Assembly: GCA_023101725.1 (NCBI GenBank)
Contig: JALJCO010001050.1
Location: forward strand, 62,001-126,000
DNA length: 64,000 nucleotides
Reading direction: 5' to 3'
DNA from: Atherinomorus stipes
Lineage: Eukaryota; Chordata; Actinopteri; Atheriniformes; Atherinidae
Position numbers and translations under genes: made by a program. This document shows, one piece after another, positions 23,085 to 34,514 of the stretch. The notes under the pieces are model-generated. The model did not search any database, was not told the DNA's origin, and saw only the letters and a program-made list of their open reading frames with translations. The first letter of the stretch is position 1, and the number at the start of each line of letters is the position of its first letter.

Positions 23085-23190
23085 CTAAGTTTATTTGTAT
23101 AGCACATTTAAAACAACCTCTGTTGACCAACGTGCTTCACATCATCATCATGGCAAAACCACACAAAGATTTACAGTAAAATAAATCTAA
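23085..23190 (-). mobile_element. Retroposon-type 3' tail inside the element
   Basis: TTTATTTGTATAGCACATTT followed by GACCAACGTGCTTCACAT is a common 3'-end sequence of fish retroposons, read here in reverse. Only the tail is present. It probably arrived after the host element formed. Confidence 0.5.
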
Positions 23191-23247
23191 GAAAAAAATG
23201 TTGAAAAAAAGATAGTTAAAGAAGCAAAATGTAAATTTCTGTATATA

Positions 23248-23456
23248 CACTACTCACAAAAAGTTAGATATTTGGGTTTTTGTATGATGTCAGAATGAAT
23301 CTAAAATCTACTACAACCTTTCCAGGTGAACTGAATTAAACTTTCTCTAAACTTTTCTATGCACATGTACATTATTCAATGGTTAAATATTTATTGTGCG
23401 TCATTTTGTTCTCCAAAAACTGAAAGTTGAATATCTCAAATTTTTTGTGAGTAATG
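23248..23456. mobile_element. Mariner-like MITE, 209 bp
   Basis: The termini are CACTACTCACAAAAAGTTAG and (minus strand) CATTACTCACAAAAAATTTG, flanked by TA within TATATA on both sides. No coding capacity. It sits in the 3' region of the HECT-like gene, within the single-copy centre of the large element. Confidence 0.8.
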
Positions 23457-24085
23457 TATATACACGCATGCATATGTATTTAATATACTATCTAGAAACC
23501 AAATAAAACGAGAAGATCTGAAAAGAAAAAAAAAAAAGGTATTCTGAGTTAATTTTTTAAAGTTCTTTTCAACACCAAACTTCAGTTAGATAAAGGAATT
23601 GAATTTGTTAATGGTTAATCTGTTCATTCATCTGCACGGGGTTGTTGATCTGTATTTGTTTCATTTTTATACTGAGCTTTAGACCTTTTATTAGTTCCAT
23701 ATAAACAATGGAAAAGAGAGACATATCAGCATCTCAAAATGATGAGGGTGCAGTCTTAGTAAATAATACATTGGTAATGTATATAAGATGTCAATAAAAA
23801 GGATTACTAAATATTTAACATAAGTTTAATGTAACGCCATCATATGAGACAAATCTTCAAATGACATTAAATGAGCTTTCTGGGTCATCAACGAAGTTAC
23901 AAAAGCTTTGAAGACAACTACAGATTATATTTGACTCTCAAACAGTTGTGTTTTGCAATGCTCTTGACTTGTTCACTTAAAACTAATTTGAAACACATGA
24001 ATAAAAAATGAAATCCCATCAAAAAAGATGAAATGTCTTTGTGTCTTCTGTTATAAATTGTCAAAACTGTGAAGGTTGCATGTAG

Positions 24086-24289
24086 TCAATGCTCTGCAAG
24101 TACTGCAGTGTTGCTGAATAAATGTCGGCACAAAGATTTGATTATCCAAGTGGGTTCATAGCTGGAGTCAAGCCAGCAGTGGTCATTCTGTCTTTGGTAC
24201 GATGATGATGGAGTTGGGCTCACTGGGTATGAGGCTGCTGCTATCGCAGTAGTGGAATATGTAGATCCTGTAGGAAAAGTAAGATACAA
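24086..24289 (-). other. Open frame downstream of the integrase-like exon
   Basis: Preceded by CTTTTCCTACAG, a good acceptor, at about 24268. The frame is serine/proline-rich (SYPVSPTPSSSYQRQ) and ends at 24086. It is not in phase with the integrase-like exon if that exon uses the donor at 24346. I do not recognise it. Confidence 0.3.
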
Positions 24290-26312
24290 TCATGTAGAAA
24301 ATAAAATGTTGAACAGCTCTAACATTTGTATAGTAGACAAGCCAACCTGATTGTTATACTCCTGGGAATGATGCTGCTGGCCCAAATGCCACAGCTGATT
24401 GGGAGAGAGGTTCCCCTCTGCTGGAAGGGGATGGTCATCCCAGCCATCTCTGAAGATGTTGAGATGCTGTTGAATGAGGGGAATGAAGACATAATGGCAG
24501 CAAAAGATGGTTAGGTTGCTGGACAGATCCAGATGGCCCTCATCTTCAAGCTGGTGCAGGAAAACACCCTGAAACATGAGAGATAAGGACAACAGATGGA
24601 TCAATAAATGTGGCTACATTTTTCATTTGTGAAGTACACAAATGGGAAAGAATATTACTAGACTTTAAAGTTACTGCAAATCCCAGTATAAATCTGTGAT
24701 GTGACCATCTTCATGACAGAAAAAAACAATAGTGTGATCTCAAGTAACAACAGTATAAAAGTCAAACAGTTCTATTTGAATCCTGAACAAAATACCTGGG
24801 CACTACATTCAGCCATCTTCTGACGTGGGATAACCACAGCTGCAACAGCTGGCCTGGCCTCCAACAGTGGCAACAACGTCGACTCTTGCAGGCTCTGCCT
24901 CAGTTGTTGGATTTGTTGTGGGGTTCGCTCAAGCACCTACATAAATATTTGAATTATTTCATTTTCAAGAATTAAAAACTGTTCCTCAATGAGATCATAC
25001 ACTGTGCATATCAAAGAAATATAGAATAACCTATTCTTGTAAGCAAAGAAAGGAAAAAGAATTAGAAGAGTATTACCTGAATCCTTAAATTAGACGAGCA
25101 AAGGCCTGACAGAGAAAATACTCATTGCTACACCTTATTACTAATAACCAGCTGTTGCTTATTGACCTCACCGCATGTTGAAGAAGACTTTGTGAAAGCC
25201 AGGCACGGTTGGTTGTTGTCAATACAGGAAGGTCCCGAGATAAAGTTATAGGGGATCAACAGCTGCCTTTTGATTCTCCGTGAAAATGCAGACATTCCTC
25301 ATCATCTGTCGTGAGCTTAATGGAGAAAGTTGAGACCACATGATTAAATACAGAAAGATGTGCATCTTTTCTGGTCAAGCATACAGCATGTTACAGTTTC
25401 AACCCAAACAAACCCAGACAAATGATGCAAATATTGCAATGTTGTAAAGCTTGAATTTACATACATACATTTTTGTTATTGTGCTGGTGGAGTATCTGAA
25501 CTATTTCACCAGGTACAGAGTAATCACAGGCTGCAGCTGTTTCACTGTTTAATTTATAATTCACTCATTCTAAAACAGCTTGATTTGTCTAAAATGAACA
25601 TAGATCTAGTCATGAATGCATTCATGTTCTCAAACTAGGCTTTACTTTACTCCTTTTTACTCCTTATCAATACCTGGCTTTACCTTTCCATTTGACAACA
25701 ATTCCCCCTGCCCATAATGTATTTACTGTAAGCCCCATAAACAGATCATCTGTCATTGATCAATTAACAGCTAATGTACACTTCCAACTTTTTTTTAAAA
25801 ACCATAGATCACATGTAAAACCGAATCAGCTGAAATATTAACGTTTTATATTAATCTGATTTTAACAACAGGCCTTATTGTATTTATCTACCGAGCTCTG
25901 GATACATAAGGCGGACAGGTAGACCGCAGTGACGTCTAACCACCGATGCAGTCAAGGCTGCCTGTGGTAGCACCCGCTAGCTAGAGAACGCCGGGACCGG
26001 CTGATTCCTGCAACCCGCTCGCCGTACAGAACCGAATCCCCGATCGAAACCAATCTATTAAACTGAAATTTGGGAAACATGCAGGGCGAGTTTTTGTTAT
26101 ATTTGTAATTTAAAATCTGATATCTCCTCTGACTCCTGATGCTAGATAGCTAGCTAGCCATCGACTTAATAGAAACCAGGGTCCATATTCACTAGAGCTT
26201 CGTGTAATCTTTATAAGTTTTGATTGACACGTGTTTATTTACTCCTAAAATATGCAAAGAATGAGTTAAAACGATGTTTAGTGAAGCAACTCACCTCAGT
26301 TTGGTGCGCCAT
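24234..26312 (-). CDS. Predicted mirror gene: HECT-arm exons joined to integrase-like exon
   Basis: Exon 1 (26312-26295) and exon 2 (24936-24796) are the right-arm copies of the HECT-like gene's first exons. Exon 3 here starts ATGGTC at 24708 like its twin, but the inverted repeat ends after 6 bases and the frame soon stops. If that acceptor is skipped, exon 2 (ending in phase 0) joins in frame to an acceptor at 24568, opening an integrase-like exon (24568-24347, 74 codons). A possible donor at 24346 and acceptor at 24267 would add about eight codons and a stop. The result would be a fusion of about 135 residues. All splice sites are GT-AG by inspection. Expression is unknown, and this may be only debris of two genes. 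Confidence 0.35.
24347..24568 (-). pseudogene. Integrase-core (DDE transposase) C-terminal fragment
   Basis: Preceded by a TTTCAG acceptor. It reads GVFLHQLEDEGHLDLSS, then IFCCHYVFIPLIQQHL, then FRDGWDDHPL, then AEGNLSPNQLWHLG. This matches the C-terminal end of the integrase-core proteins found in many copies in fish genomes (LEDEG, then LHYVFLPRIN, then WNxHPLxTExNxSPxQLW in that family). The catalytic core with the Asp-Asp-Glu residues would lie upstream and is absent: upstream is the inverted-repeat arm. It is therefore a remnant of the transposase that may mobilise this family. It is not a retroviral integrase. Confidence 0.6.
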
Positions 26313-26405
26313 GGCTGACAGACGTCCGAGAAAGACTCAGTGGGGTCGCTCTTCACTCTGATTGGTTGACCTATGATGCCCCAGCAGGTTCACTGTGATT
26401 GGTTG

Positions 26406-26440
<35 letters not shown>

Positions 26441-26989
26441 ATCTGCTCTCACATCTTCAGACACAAGTTCGTTTTGGCACAAATATCTCGCAAGGAATGT
26501 GCCAAAAGTCAGAGCGCGGGGCGTACACGCTGTGTCTCGCGAGAGCGCATTTGTGTGCTTGCAACAGCAGATTCAAGAAGCTGTAATGGCTAAACTGAGG
26601 TTGTAATGCAAGATTAACACATGCAAAAAATAAATGATTACAAATAAACTATCAGTGATAATTTGTCAGCTGTAATTTTGTTTGTGTAAAACTATGTGAA
26701 CACACCAGTAAAGAGTTTTCTGTGCATTCACATTTAAAGCAGATTTGTGTGAAAATTCTCTGCAGGTAAAGATTGGACTTACAAGTGTAATTTTCTTCTA
26801 CAAGGTATTAGATGATATTTCTTTTTGTGCAACTTCAAATTCAGTTTGTGTGTGTGGGATTTTTCTTTACAGCAGAAAATTTTGGCATACAAGTTCAGAT
26901 TTTTGTGGAGCAAATTCTCACATTGCATTCTTCAAGTTTTCACATTAAATTCACAAGTTCATTCATTTTGGCACATATTTACCTTCATA
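24703..26989 (-). repeat. Right terminal inverted-repeat arm (2287 bp)
   Basis: Reverse complement of the left arm. It carries a second copy of the promoter region, exon 1 (26295-26312) and exon 2 (24796-24936), all reading leftwards into the centre, and the 34-C run at 26407-26440. Confidence 0.95.
26313..26544 (-). promoter_or_regulatory. Promoter-like region of the right arm
   Basis: Mirror copy of the left-arm region, with TCTCGCGAGA at 26535-26544 and both CCAAT boxes. It would drive transcription leftwards, towards the other copy. A 34-C run separates the boxes from the CGCG motif, against 12 in the left arm. Confidence 0.6.
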
Positions 26990-26994
26990 ATTCC

Positions 26995-29900
26995 GCCTGC
27001 ATGGGTTTGGATTTATTGGATGACAAACTGGAGCGCTCAGGCTGGAGACCATCTTTCTAAAATATCCAGCTAATTATGCATTAACTACACCAGCATTTTG
27101 AACACTGCCGTTTGCTCAGTATGTTCAAGCACTGACATGAGAACAAGGACAGAAATTTCCTTTAGTGCAGGATGTGTTTAAAATATCACCATAAGATATG
27201 TAGGTAGAACAAAAAATGGTAATGTTTAATTGTAGAAATCCCTGGAAGAGGACTCAAAGTATGGATATTAATGCTGCGGCATCATTTCGCCTTGCTTGGT
27301 GTTCTTCCTCAGTTTTCACTCCGTCTGGGTTCCTTTGAATTTTGTCCTGACTTTGCAAACAAAAGCAGTCGTGTTTATTTTATCATGTCTTTTCGTGGAG
27401 GCATTCCTGGGGTAACAATGAATGTTTAGCTGGTTTCACACAAAGCCGCTCGAATAATACAAGTAAACCATATTTTGACTCCCCACAAACGAACAGTGTG
27501 TCTACTGCCTTGATGTTAGATGAGAAATAAACAGATTGCTCATGTGGTATTGGCTTATTCTTGAACATACCAAATACAATCTGCTGTTTTGTTCTGCTGC
27601 TGTCTTGCTCAACCAGCCCTCTGACTTGGCATGGTGTTGGTGCATTTAGTTGTTTGTACCAGGAAGATTTAGCTGGGGGATTAGAAGTAAAGCCATACAA
27701 ACAAATTGAGCCAGGTAGGCGCCAACTTGCCCAAATTTATTATGTCAAGCTTGTGAAAGTAGATTAACTAGATTTTTTAAAATCCCTTAGCAAGCTGATA
27801 ATCTTTAAGCACACAGGAGATAGAGGGCTGTTTCTTATTAATGATTCTCTCGCATTCCCACAACAAAAACAAATGTGGTATAATTTTCTGCCAAATATAA
27901 ACGACACAGTAGTCAGTCACAGTAATCAGTTAAAGAATAATTAATAATCTAATAATTGCACTGCATTAATTGAAAAAAATTTAAACAAAAAAGAAAAAAA
28001 AGAGAAAAAACGGTATCAATAGGAAAGACAAGGCAAAACACCTTAATAAATTTATTCTAAATAAGAAAAGTTTCAATGATGATGAGGCCAGAGGTGATGC
28101 AAGAAAGAAAAGAAAGTAAAACCTCACACTGTGCGACCCTACAGTTGAATAAACACAGGCTCAGATGACCAACAATGCAAATTAACCCCCATTTTTAATC
28201 TCAATAAACGGACACCAGAATGAAGAAACGCATCCATAAAAAAGAACAAAAAAACAAGAACAAAAAAAAACATTTTGGCAGTTGGCTGGTCTGGAGCATC
28301 CATGTCTATATTGACAGTGAGGGAGGAAAGACAAAGATTGCAGAGAGGCAACTGTTGTTGTCCATGAAACTGAGATTACTTGTTGGTCATTTCCAGTCCA
28401 GCCAAAGTGAGAAAGATTATTCACAAGCTGAAAACATTCAAACCAGTTGCCAGGAGGGGACGTCACAGCAAGTTCAGCCCAAGGTCAGACTGTAAAAATA
28501 CCCCAAACCTTCATGTCAGGTACATTCACATGGGCACTGATGGGTCTGCTTTAAATGAAACCTGATCCGAACCGGAACACTAGAATAAAAACAGAAACCC
28601 CAAGACTGCATTAGTTCATTGTTGCTCCATGATTTACCTTTGATGAATGAGACGTTTTTGGTTTGAGCCAATCAATAAGCCGGATTTTCTTCTTTCTTCT
28701 TGGTTAGTGGTCAAAGTGGAGAATATTGCCCCTCGTGAGCAGCGCAAGGTGCTGATAGATGGGGTGTTCTGACCTTTCTGCACACTGCTTCTGCATTAGT
28801 TTTAGATGGATAGTCTGGTTCTTCTGAGGTTGTGTATACCCAGTATTACACCTTCATAAGGACCCAGTGATTTTGTAATTATGTCCTATGTCGAACTTTA
28901 GGACTGAAGGACATTACAGTTTCCTCCACACATGAATGCATTTTTACAAATGCATTGAAACACTTTATTGATTGCTAAATGTTAGAGCAATGACCATGTT
29001 CATCTAGAAGTGGCATTTTTTTCTTGAATCTGCAAAAAGATTCGTGGAAATCAGCTGTAATTCCTCACTTGACTCTTTTGTGAAGAGGCCAGTTTTTCCT
29101 AAATGTATCTGCCAACTGTGGCAACAAATCCTTAAAACTATAGTGGGGTATACAGTAATACTCACTGATCAGATTAATCATGAGTTTATAGTAATGCGCA
29201 GTATTTTGCTCATAAGCAACATGTTTACACATTTTAATGAAACTGATTTTATTGGACACGAGGGAATTCATTAATAAAGGCTAATAAACAGATCAGTACA
29301 TTTTTACAACTTTTTTTTAAAATGTTTTTTGAGATCAAATTTCTGAGATTTGAAGTGATGTTCAAATTAAATATACAGGCTACAACAGCTTACACTTTAC
29401 TCACATAGACCTTGAATTTCTGTGATCTATCCAGTTCAAGCATTTCCATTTACTTCCTTTCTTCTCACTGAAGCTATACTACAACATGTGTTCAGTGAGA
29501 ATGTGATATTTTTTTTTTTCATTCAAAGCACGCTAGGACTATAGAAAAGCACTTTTGAAGATAAAAAGCAAATGCAGCCACTCTGTTGGAAACATGTAGT
29601 GCAACATTGCTGTACAGTATGTTTTTTTTCTTCATTTTCTTCTCTAGTGCTTTTATTCTATTTTCCATTTATATAGTAAAGCTTCTGCTGGCACATCAGC
29701 GTTGACTGTGCAAATGTACCCACAGGAAAGGTAAATTCCTCAAGCAACTTTCTTTGATCTTACGTGTGACTCGCAAAACTCATTCTGTCATAAAAGTGCT
29801 TTATTGCAAGCTTTGTAGGCTAATCCCCCTTTACTTTGGGGAATAAGATGAAGAGAGGAGGACATGCAAGAACCAAAACAGACCAGAGAAGTTCTGAAAA

Positions 29901-31149
29901 CATGACAGGAGGACTCAGACCTAATCAGTGAATGCAAATGCCAACCCTGCACCATCCTTGGGTGCTGCTGTGACTTTGAATGCCAAGAAGTTGTGGAACT
30001 AATCCACAGGATTTGGTATGCTTTCCACTCACCTTCCGGATGCTTTAAACTCCTTTACCATGTTACACCAATTTTTCTTCTCTTGTTTTTTTTTTCATGC
30101 TGCCTCCTATGACCTTTCCATTAATCTGTTCAGTGACTTCATTCCACTTCAATAAATTTCCTATACGTTTATATTTCCAACTGTCTGATTGCTCGCCCCC
30201 TTTTTGTCCTCATTTTGCTTGTCACTCACGGCTACTTTTCCTCCTGCTTCCTCATTCATTATCTCCTTCCTCTATCTTTCTCTCCCTACAGTGCTCTCAG
30301 TGGAAGTCCCGACTCCATTTCCCATTTTTGCTCTTCTTCTCACCCCCCTTATCTTCTCCTCTGTGGTACCACAAACACATTCACAGTGACACGATCCTGA
30401 AGGTAATTTGCACCTCTGCAGCAGACTCCTGTGAACGATTTTGTGGGTTGCAGCTTTGACCTTGGGAGAATGGTGCTACTATGGCAACAAGGTGTGATGA
30501 GATACACCTTCCAAAAGAGTTGTTATGGGCTAAAGTTGAGGTAATTTCTACATAATGCAAAGGCAGTGGTGGAAATTCAGGTTTATTGCCACAATTTAAG
30601 ACCAGTAAACACAGTTGGTTAGACATAAAACTACTAAAAGAAACAACTCCAAATCGCTTAAGTCCACCAGTTGATAATCTCTTATTCATGATATTGCTTT
30701 GGTCCATTTCCCTCATGACGTCATTCTACTCAGAGTGTTTTAAAAAATAGACTGCCAACGGTGTTTAGTCACACAAGTTTCATTATTAAGTTGAACAGAC
30801 TAGTATTTTCTAGCTTAGAAAAGCCGTTTTCTCAACCTATTCCCTCACTTATGCTTTGAATATACTTCTGCAGCCTCTCTGTAATGGGACCTAGCGAATG
30901 CATGCCTACAGGTAACATTTTCCTGCTACTTAGGGCTAGTCTAAGAAACAAAAATATAAACTCCCCATAATATGTCAAATATAAGAGTTTTATTAACATT
31001 TGGGTGACGCAATATGTACTGTAGAAAAATTCACAATTTTCAGTAGTTACTAATCTTCATATCTGCGTTGATAACATCACGGTATGGCCATTTGTTATGG
31101 ATTGACAGTCCTTTGAACATGATAGGGTTCAGGTTGAGGAATTTGATTG
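26995..31149. other. No gene recognised
   Basis: About 4 kb of non-coding sequence. Frames such as 27383-27700 (minus) and 30097-30459 (plus) lack domains and splice context; the latter is a pyrimidine-rich artefact. An A-rich tract lies at about 27976-28010. This segment has few visible elements. Confidence 0.6.
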
Positions 31150-31779
31150 TTCAATGTTTTGTGTGTCTGCCAGCTGCGTCTCTGATTATGGACAGTCTGA
31201 GGTGTGATGCGTCTGTTGTGCAGACCAATGGCCTCATTGGCTGTGCGTCGCTGGTCTTAGCCGATCCCTCAGATCCCGCCAGATGTGGCGATCTTGTGCT
31301 GGAATGGTCATACATGGCCGACAAGGATGAGGTCGATTTGCAGTTGTGCCAGTCTGTTGGAAATGAACTTTCAAATGGCCTATGGTCCAATAATGGGTGT
31401 TGAGCCTCACAGCTACTGCTCTGTTGGGCATCCCTGCATCCAACATGCCAATGGCAGGTTTCAACACAACTTGCAACATCTGAGGCATTATGACTTGTGA
31501 CAAATGTGACATTTTGGGGGGCCTTTTGTTGTCCCCAGTCTAAGAATTGTCCCACTGTTGCTCATTTTGTCATCCACTGTACATGCTCCACCGATGCACT
31601 GAGTAAAAAAAACAACTCACTACATAAATGCTCACTGACAGCGAGTTGGATTAAAAATTAAACACAAATCAAGAGAAATATCACTTTTGTACAATAAAAT
31701 GTCAGCAAATTCTCATTTACATTTGTTAACTCCATATGGCAACACTATTTTACATGGGGTATTTATATTTTGTTCAGTG
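31150..31779 (-). mobile_element. Tc1-like element of a second family, truncated
   Basis: The 5' terminus, read on the minus strand, starts CACTGAACAAAATATAAAT next to TA (31780-31781), a known fish mariner/Tc1 end type. The N-terminal part of a transposase follows. The 3' half and other terminus are missing; sequence left of about 31150 does not resemble the element. Confidence 0.8.
31160..31555 (-). pseudogene. Tc1-like transposase, N-terminal DNA-binding part
   Basis: The frame at 31512-31234 contains IGMLDAGMPNRAVAVRLN (first helix-turn-helix), TIGHLKVHFQQTGTTANRP, and a PAQDRHIWRDLRDRLRPAT segment, matching the paired DNA-binding domain of a fish Tc1 family. The linker GRPR motif is altered to CRPC. 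Continuation towards 31160 is frameshifted. No DDE domain remains. Confidence 0.8.
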
Positions 31780-31781
31780 TA

Positions 31782-33393
31782 GACCTAGAAAAGCACTTGG
31801 AGAGCGCAGACCTCTGCCAAGCAGCCCAGTTCTCCCCATATGGCCCTATTTCATGATCAGGGCTTGACATTAACACCCACCAACCCACCAAATACTAGTG
31901 AATTTTAGCAGTGGTGGGTAACACAGCCACTGTGACTCGTCACGTTGGCGTCTTAAATTCTATATACATTTTTAATCGTAGTTTTCTAAAATAGCGTCAG
32001 AAATAATAAACAAATTGAAGTGTGAGTCTAAAACACTACAGGTCCCATGAGCTTTGCTTGCGCATAATGTTTTCTCATTGGTCCATTTGTGGGCATTTAA
32101 ACAGGCAGTCCCTGTGGAGAGCACAGTTGTCAAGCAGAGCACTGTTACCGAGATATGCTTTCACAAGAGGGCTCATAACTTCCCTTCTGTACGTTCAATC
32201 TTCACAAATGTGCCTTTAGGGCTTAGTTCATGTTCAAAATAAGAAAGCACAATTGTTTGAATGTGGCTCAGAGTCAGTCACGTGAAGCAGCAGTCTTCCC
32301 CGTTTTTAGCATTTTTCTCCCCAAATAAATGTCAAATCCAGATCCTTCATACAGTAGCCGTTTTAACGCTGTTTGTGGGCAGTGGATGATGGAGATTTAT
32401 AACCAATTCCAGTTTCTATTTTCATCCCTACCCCTGCATTTACCCCTTCCTCTTGGATTGAATTATTCCCTAAGAAATGGGACAACCCTTCGAAATCCTC
32501 ATGTGTCACCAACAGTTGTCTATAGCACAGTAAACTGACATCATGCTTGTTTCTGGAAGAGTTCGCAATGCCATCTGTTGCATTAAATTGTCAATAAAGA
32601 TTTGTTTTAAAAAAAGAAAATGCCGTCTACAGAAGCAATAATCTCCCTTTCCTGAGTGTTTGGATTATTTCTTCGGCTTTGGGATGAAAAACGTAAAAAG
32701 AAGACACCTTCGACTCAAGCTTAACATTAATGTTGCGTTACAGACATGAGCAGATGCATGTAATGTTACAAAACTAGCGATTTTTTACACATTTGTAATA
32801 AAACTCTGTAATACATTAAAGCGACCGTAAAATAGCAATTTTCTTATTTCATTTACAAAAAACATACTCATATTTGTGATTTGCGCGTTTGTTTGGCTTC
32901 CGCTGCCGATTTCCTCACCATTTTGCCTGTATTTTGCATGGAATTGTGGGTAATACACCACTCTTTTTCTAGTTTGCCCTGGGAAAATCTCCATTTCAAG
33001 GGCCCTACCACTTCCCCTGCCCCCTTGGTCTAAACCAGAATCAGGACACCACTACCCGTTCACATGAACGCACAAAACTAGTGGTTAGGCCAAGGGCTAC
33101 AGCTAAGGGGGGAACTGTAATTCATCTGTAATGTGTGGGGCTCGAGCATGATGAAAGATATCATAAATGAGAAGATTTCCCACCTGGTTTTCTTTACTAG
33201 GAAACATAGTGGTCTGGCGGTGTGAAGATAATGAGCCATGCCTAAAATGACCGCTGTAGGCCGGCAAAGATCCACTCCAGTGTGCTCGAGGACATCACCG
33301 AGGCACACACATCTGTGGCATCATGTTTTATAAACCATTCCGAAAGGTGCAGCAGTGTAGTCTTCTCAAAGTGCTAGCATCCATTCTGACATG
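31782..33393. other. Unassigned sequence
   Basis: No gene recognised. Short frames (31-33 kb) show no domain. Confidence 0.6.
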
Positions 33394-33401
33394 TCCTAGG
33401 C

Positions 33402-34514
33402 CAGTGGTGTCCAAAGTCGGTCCTCAAGGGCCACTGTCCTGATGGTTTTCCAGGCCTCCTTGCACCAGCACAGCTGACTCTAATTAAATGAATCTAAAAG
33501 CTTATGAATTTGAGTCAGGTGTGTGTTGGAGAAGGTAGACATGGAAAACCTGCAGGCAGGGCCGTTTCAAGGAATTATGGGGCCCCAAGCAAAATGGACT
33601 TGAAGGGGCCCCCCTCCCAAAAAAAGAATGCTGCAAACATAGTATTTCAAAATTTGAAAAAGGATTCAACCACCCCATACCGTAATAAAAAAAAAATTAT
33701 AGGTTTATTTTTTAATAAATGGTCAATCATAGCAGGGGGAAAACACTCTGATGGACACCACGTAATGGGAATGGACACGTGTCCAACCGGGCCCTGTCAT
33801 TGACCCTCCACTGCTGGCTGACTACTGTCAGTTGCAAGTGGAGGAAAGCTTGAAAGGGGGATTTTCAACTTCTGCATGTCCGATTTTAAAAATTCCAACT
33901 GTATGCGGTTGACACTGTATGACACAGGAAAACTGTCACCCAGCCGGAGTCAGTGAACTTCATCATTACAACCATTCCCACCAGTCCTTACTGTGCACCT
34001 TCATCCAGTGGCGGAGCCAGAAATCTTTCACCGCGGTGGCCAGGGAGAGACCATTACTCACATAAGGGTGGCCATAAGTAGATACCTCAGAGCGCATGTA
34101 TATATATGTATATATTACATATACATCCAACTGTATGGGGTAGTTTGTGTCCAGAATAAGAAGAAAATATGGTTTGGAAGCAGTTTTCGGCCTCCCCTGT
34201 GAAGCAGAAGTTTTCTTTCCCCAATCGCAATATCTCAGCGAGAAAAGCTTATAAGTGGGATTTTCAACTTCTGCATGTCCGATCTTAAAAATTCCAACTG
34301 TATAGTGTAGCTAGTGTCCAAAAGAAGAAAGAAAAGTGGTTTGGAAGCAGCTTGGGGTCTCTGTAACTGCTTGAGTGCCGCCCGGTTAAAGCCATGGTGT
34401 CCTGGGGCCCAAGTCCAGCTCGGGGCCCCAGGCAATTGCTTGGTTTGCTTGCCTTGTTGCAACAGCTCTGCCTGCAGGATTGTGGCCCTCGAGGACCGGA
34501 GCTGGACACCCCTG
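33402..34514. mobile_element. hAT-type element (outer), 8-bp target duplication
   Basis: It starts CAGTGGTGTCCAAAGTCGG and ends, on the minus strand, CAGGGGTGTCCAGCTCCGG. Subterminal CCTCAAGGGCC/CCTCGAGGGCC also mirror each other. The flanks are TCCTAGGC (33394-33401) and CCCTAGGC (34515-34522), an 8-bp duplication with one mismatch. This terminal type is widespread in fish. Only about 200 bp belongs to it, the rest being the nested element; no transposase. Confidence 0.85.
33557..34470. mobile_element. hAT-type element (inner), perfect 8-bp duplication CCTGCAGG
   Basis: The left end CAGGGCCGTTTC and (minus strand) CAGAGCTGTTGC form a short inverted repeat, flanked by exact CCTGCAGG at 33549-33556 and 34471-34478. 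GGGGCCCC-type words occur near both ends. An internal duplication is present: about 57 bp (GATTTTCAACTTCTGCATGT and neighbours) at 33846-33903 and 34246-34303, and another shared stretch at 34148 and 34315 (GGTTTGGAAGCAG). The sequence CAGTGGCGGAGCCAGAAATC at about 34006 may be the edge of a third, deeper insertion. Confidence 0.8.

Larger units (their letters stand above)
20188..26989. mobile_element. 6.8-kb transposon with 2.28-kb inverted repeats carrying HECT-like and integrase-like exons
   Basis: The first and last bases form TATGAAGGTAAATATGTGCC and its reverse complement, flanked by ATTCC at 20183-20187 and 26990-26994. This is a 5-bp direct repeat and the expected signature of insertion. 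The arms are 20188-22462 (2275 bp) and 24703-26989 (2287 bp), roughly 99% identical where I compared them; the main length difference is a G/C run. The 2.24-kb centre holds the end of a HECT-like gene on the plus strand, a mariner-like MITE, a retroposon tail, and an integrase-core-like exon on the minus strand. No exon with a complete DDE triad is present, so this copy looks non-autonomous. The integrase-like exon and 5-bp duplication would suit an IS3EU-like or related DDE superfamily, but that is inference. Confidence 0.85.

Noticed and set aside
24347..24568. Endogenous retrovirus integrase
   Set aside because: The motif order fits the vertebrate integrase-core transposase-like family; there are no LTRs, gag, protease or reverse transcriptase nearby, and it lies inside a terminal-inverted-repeat element.
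30097..30459. A 120-codon host protein
   Set aside because: Pyrimidine-rich sequence gives Leu/Pro/Ser/Phe-rich frames in all three phases; no domain.
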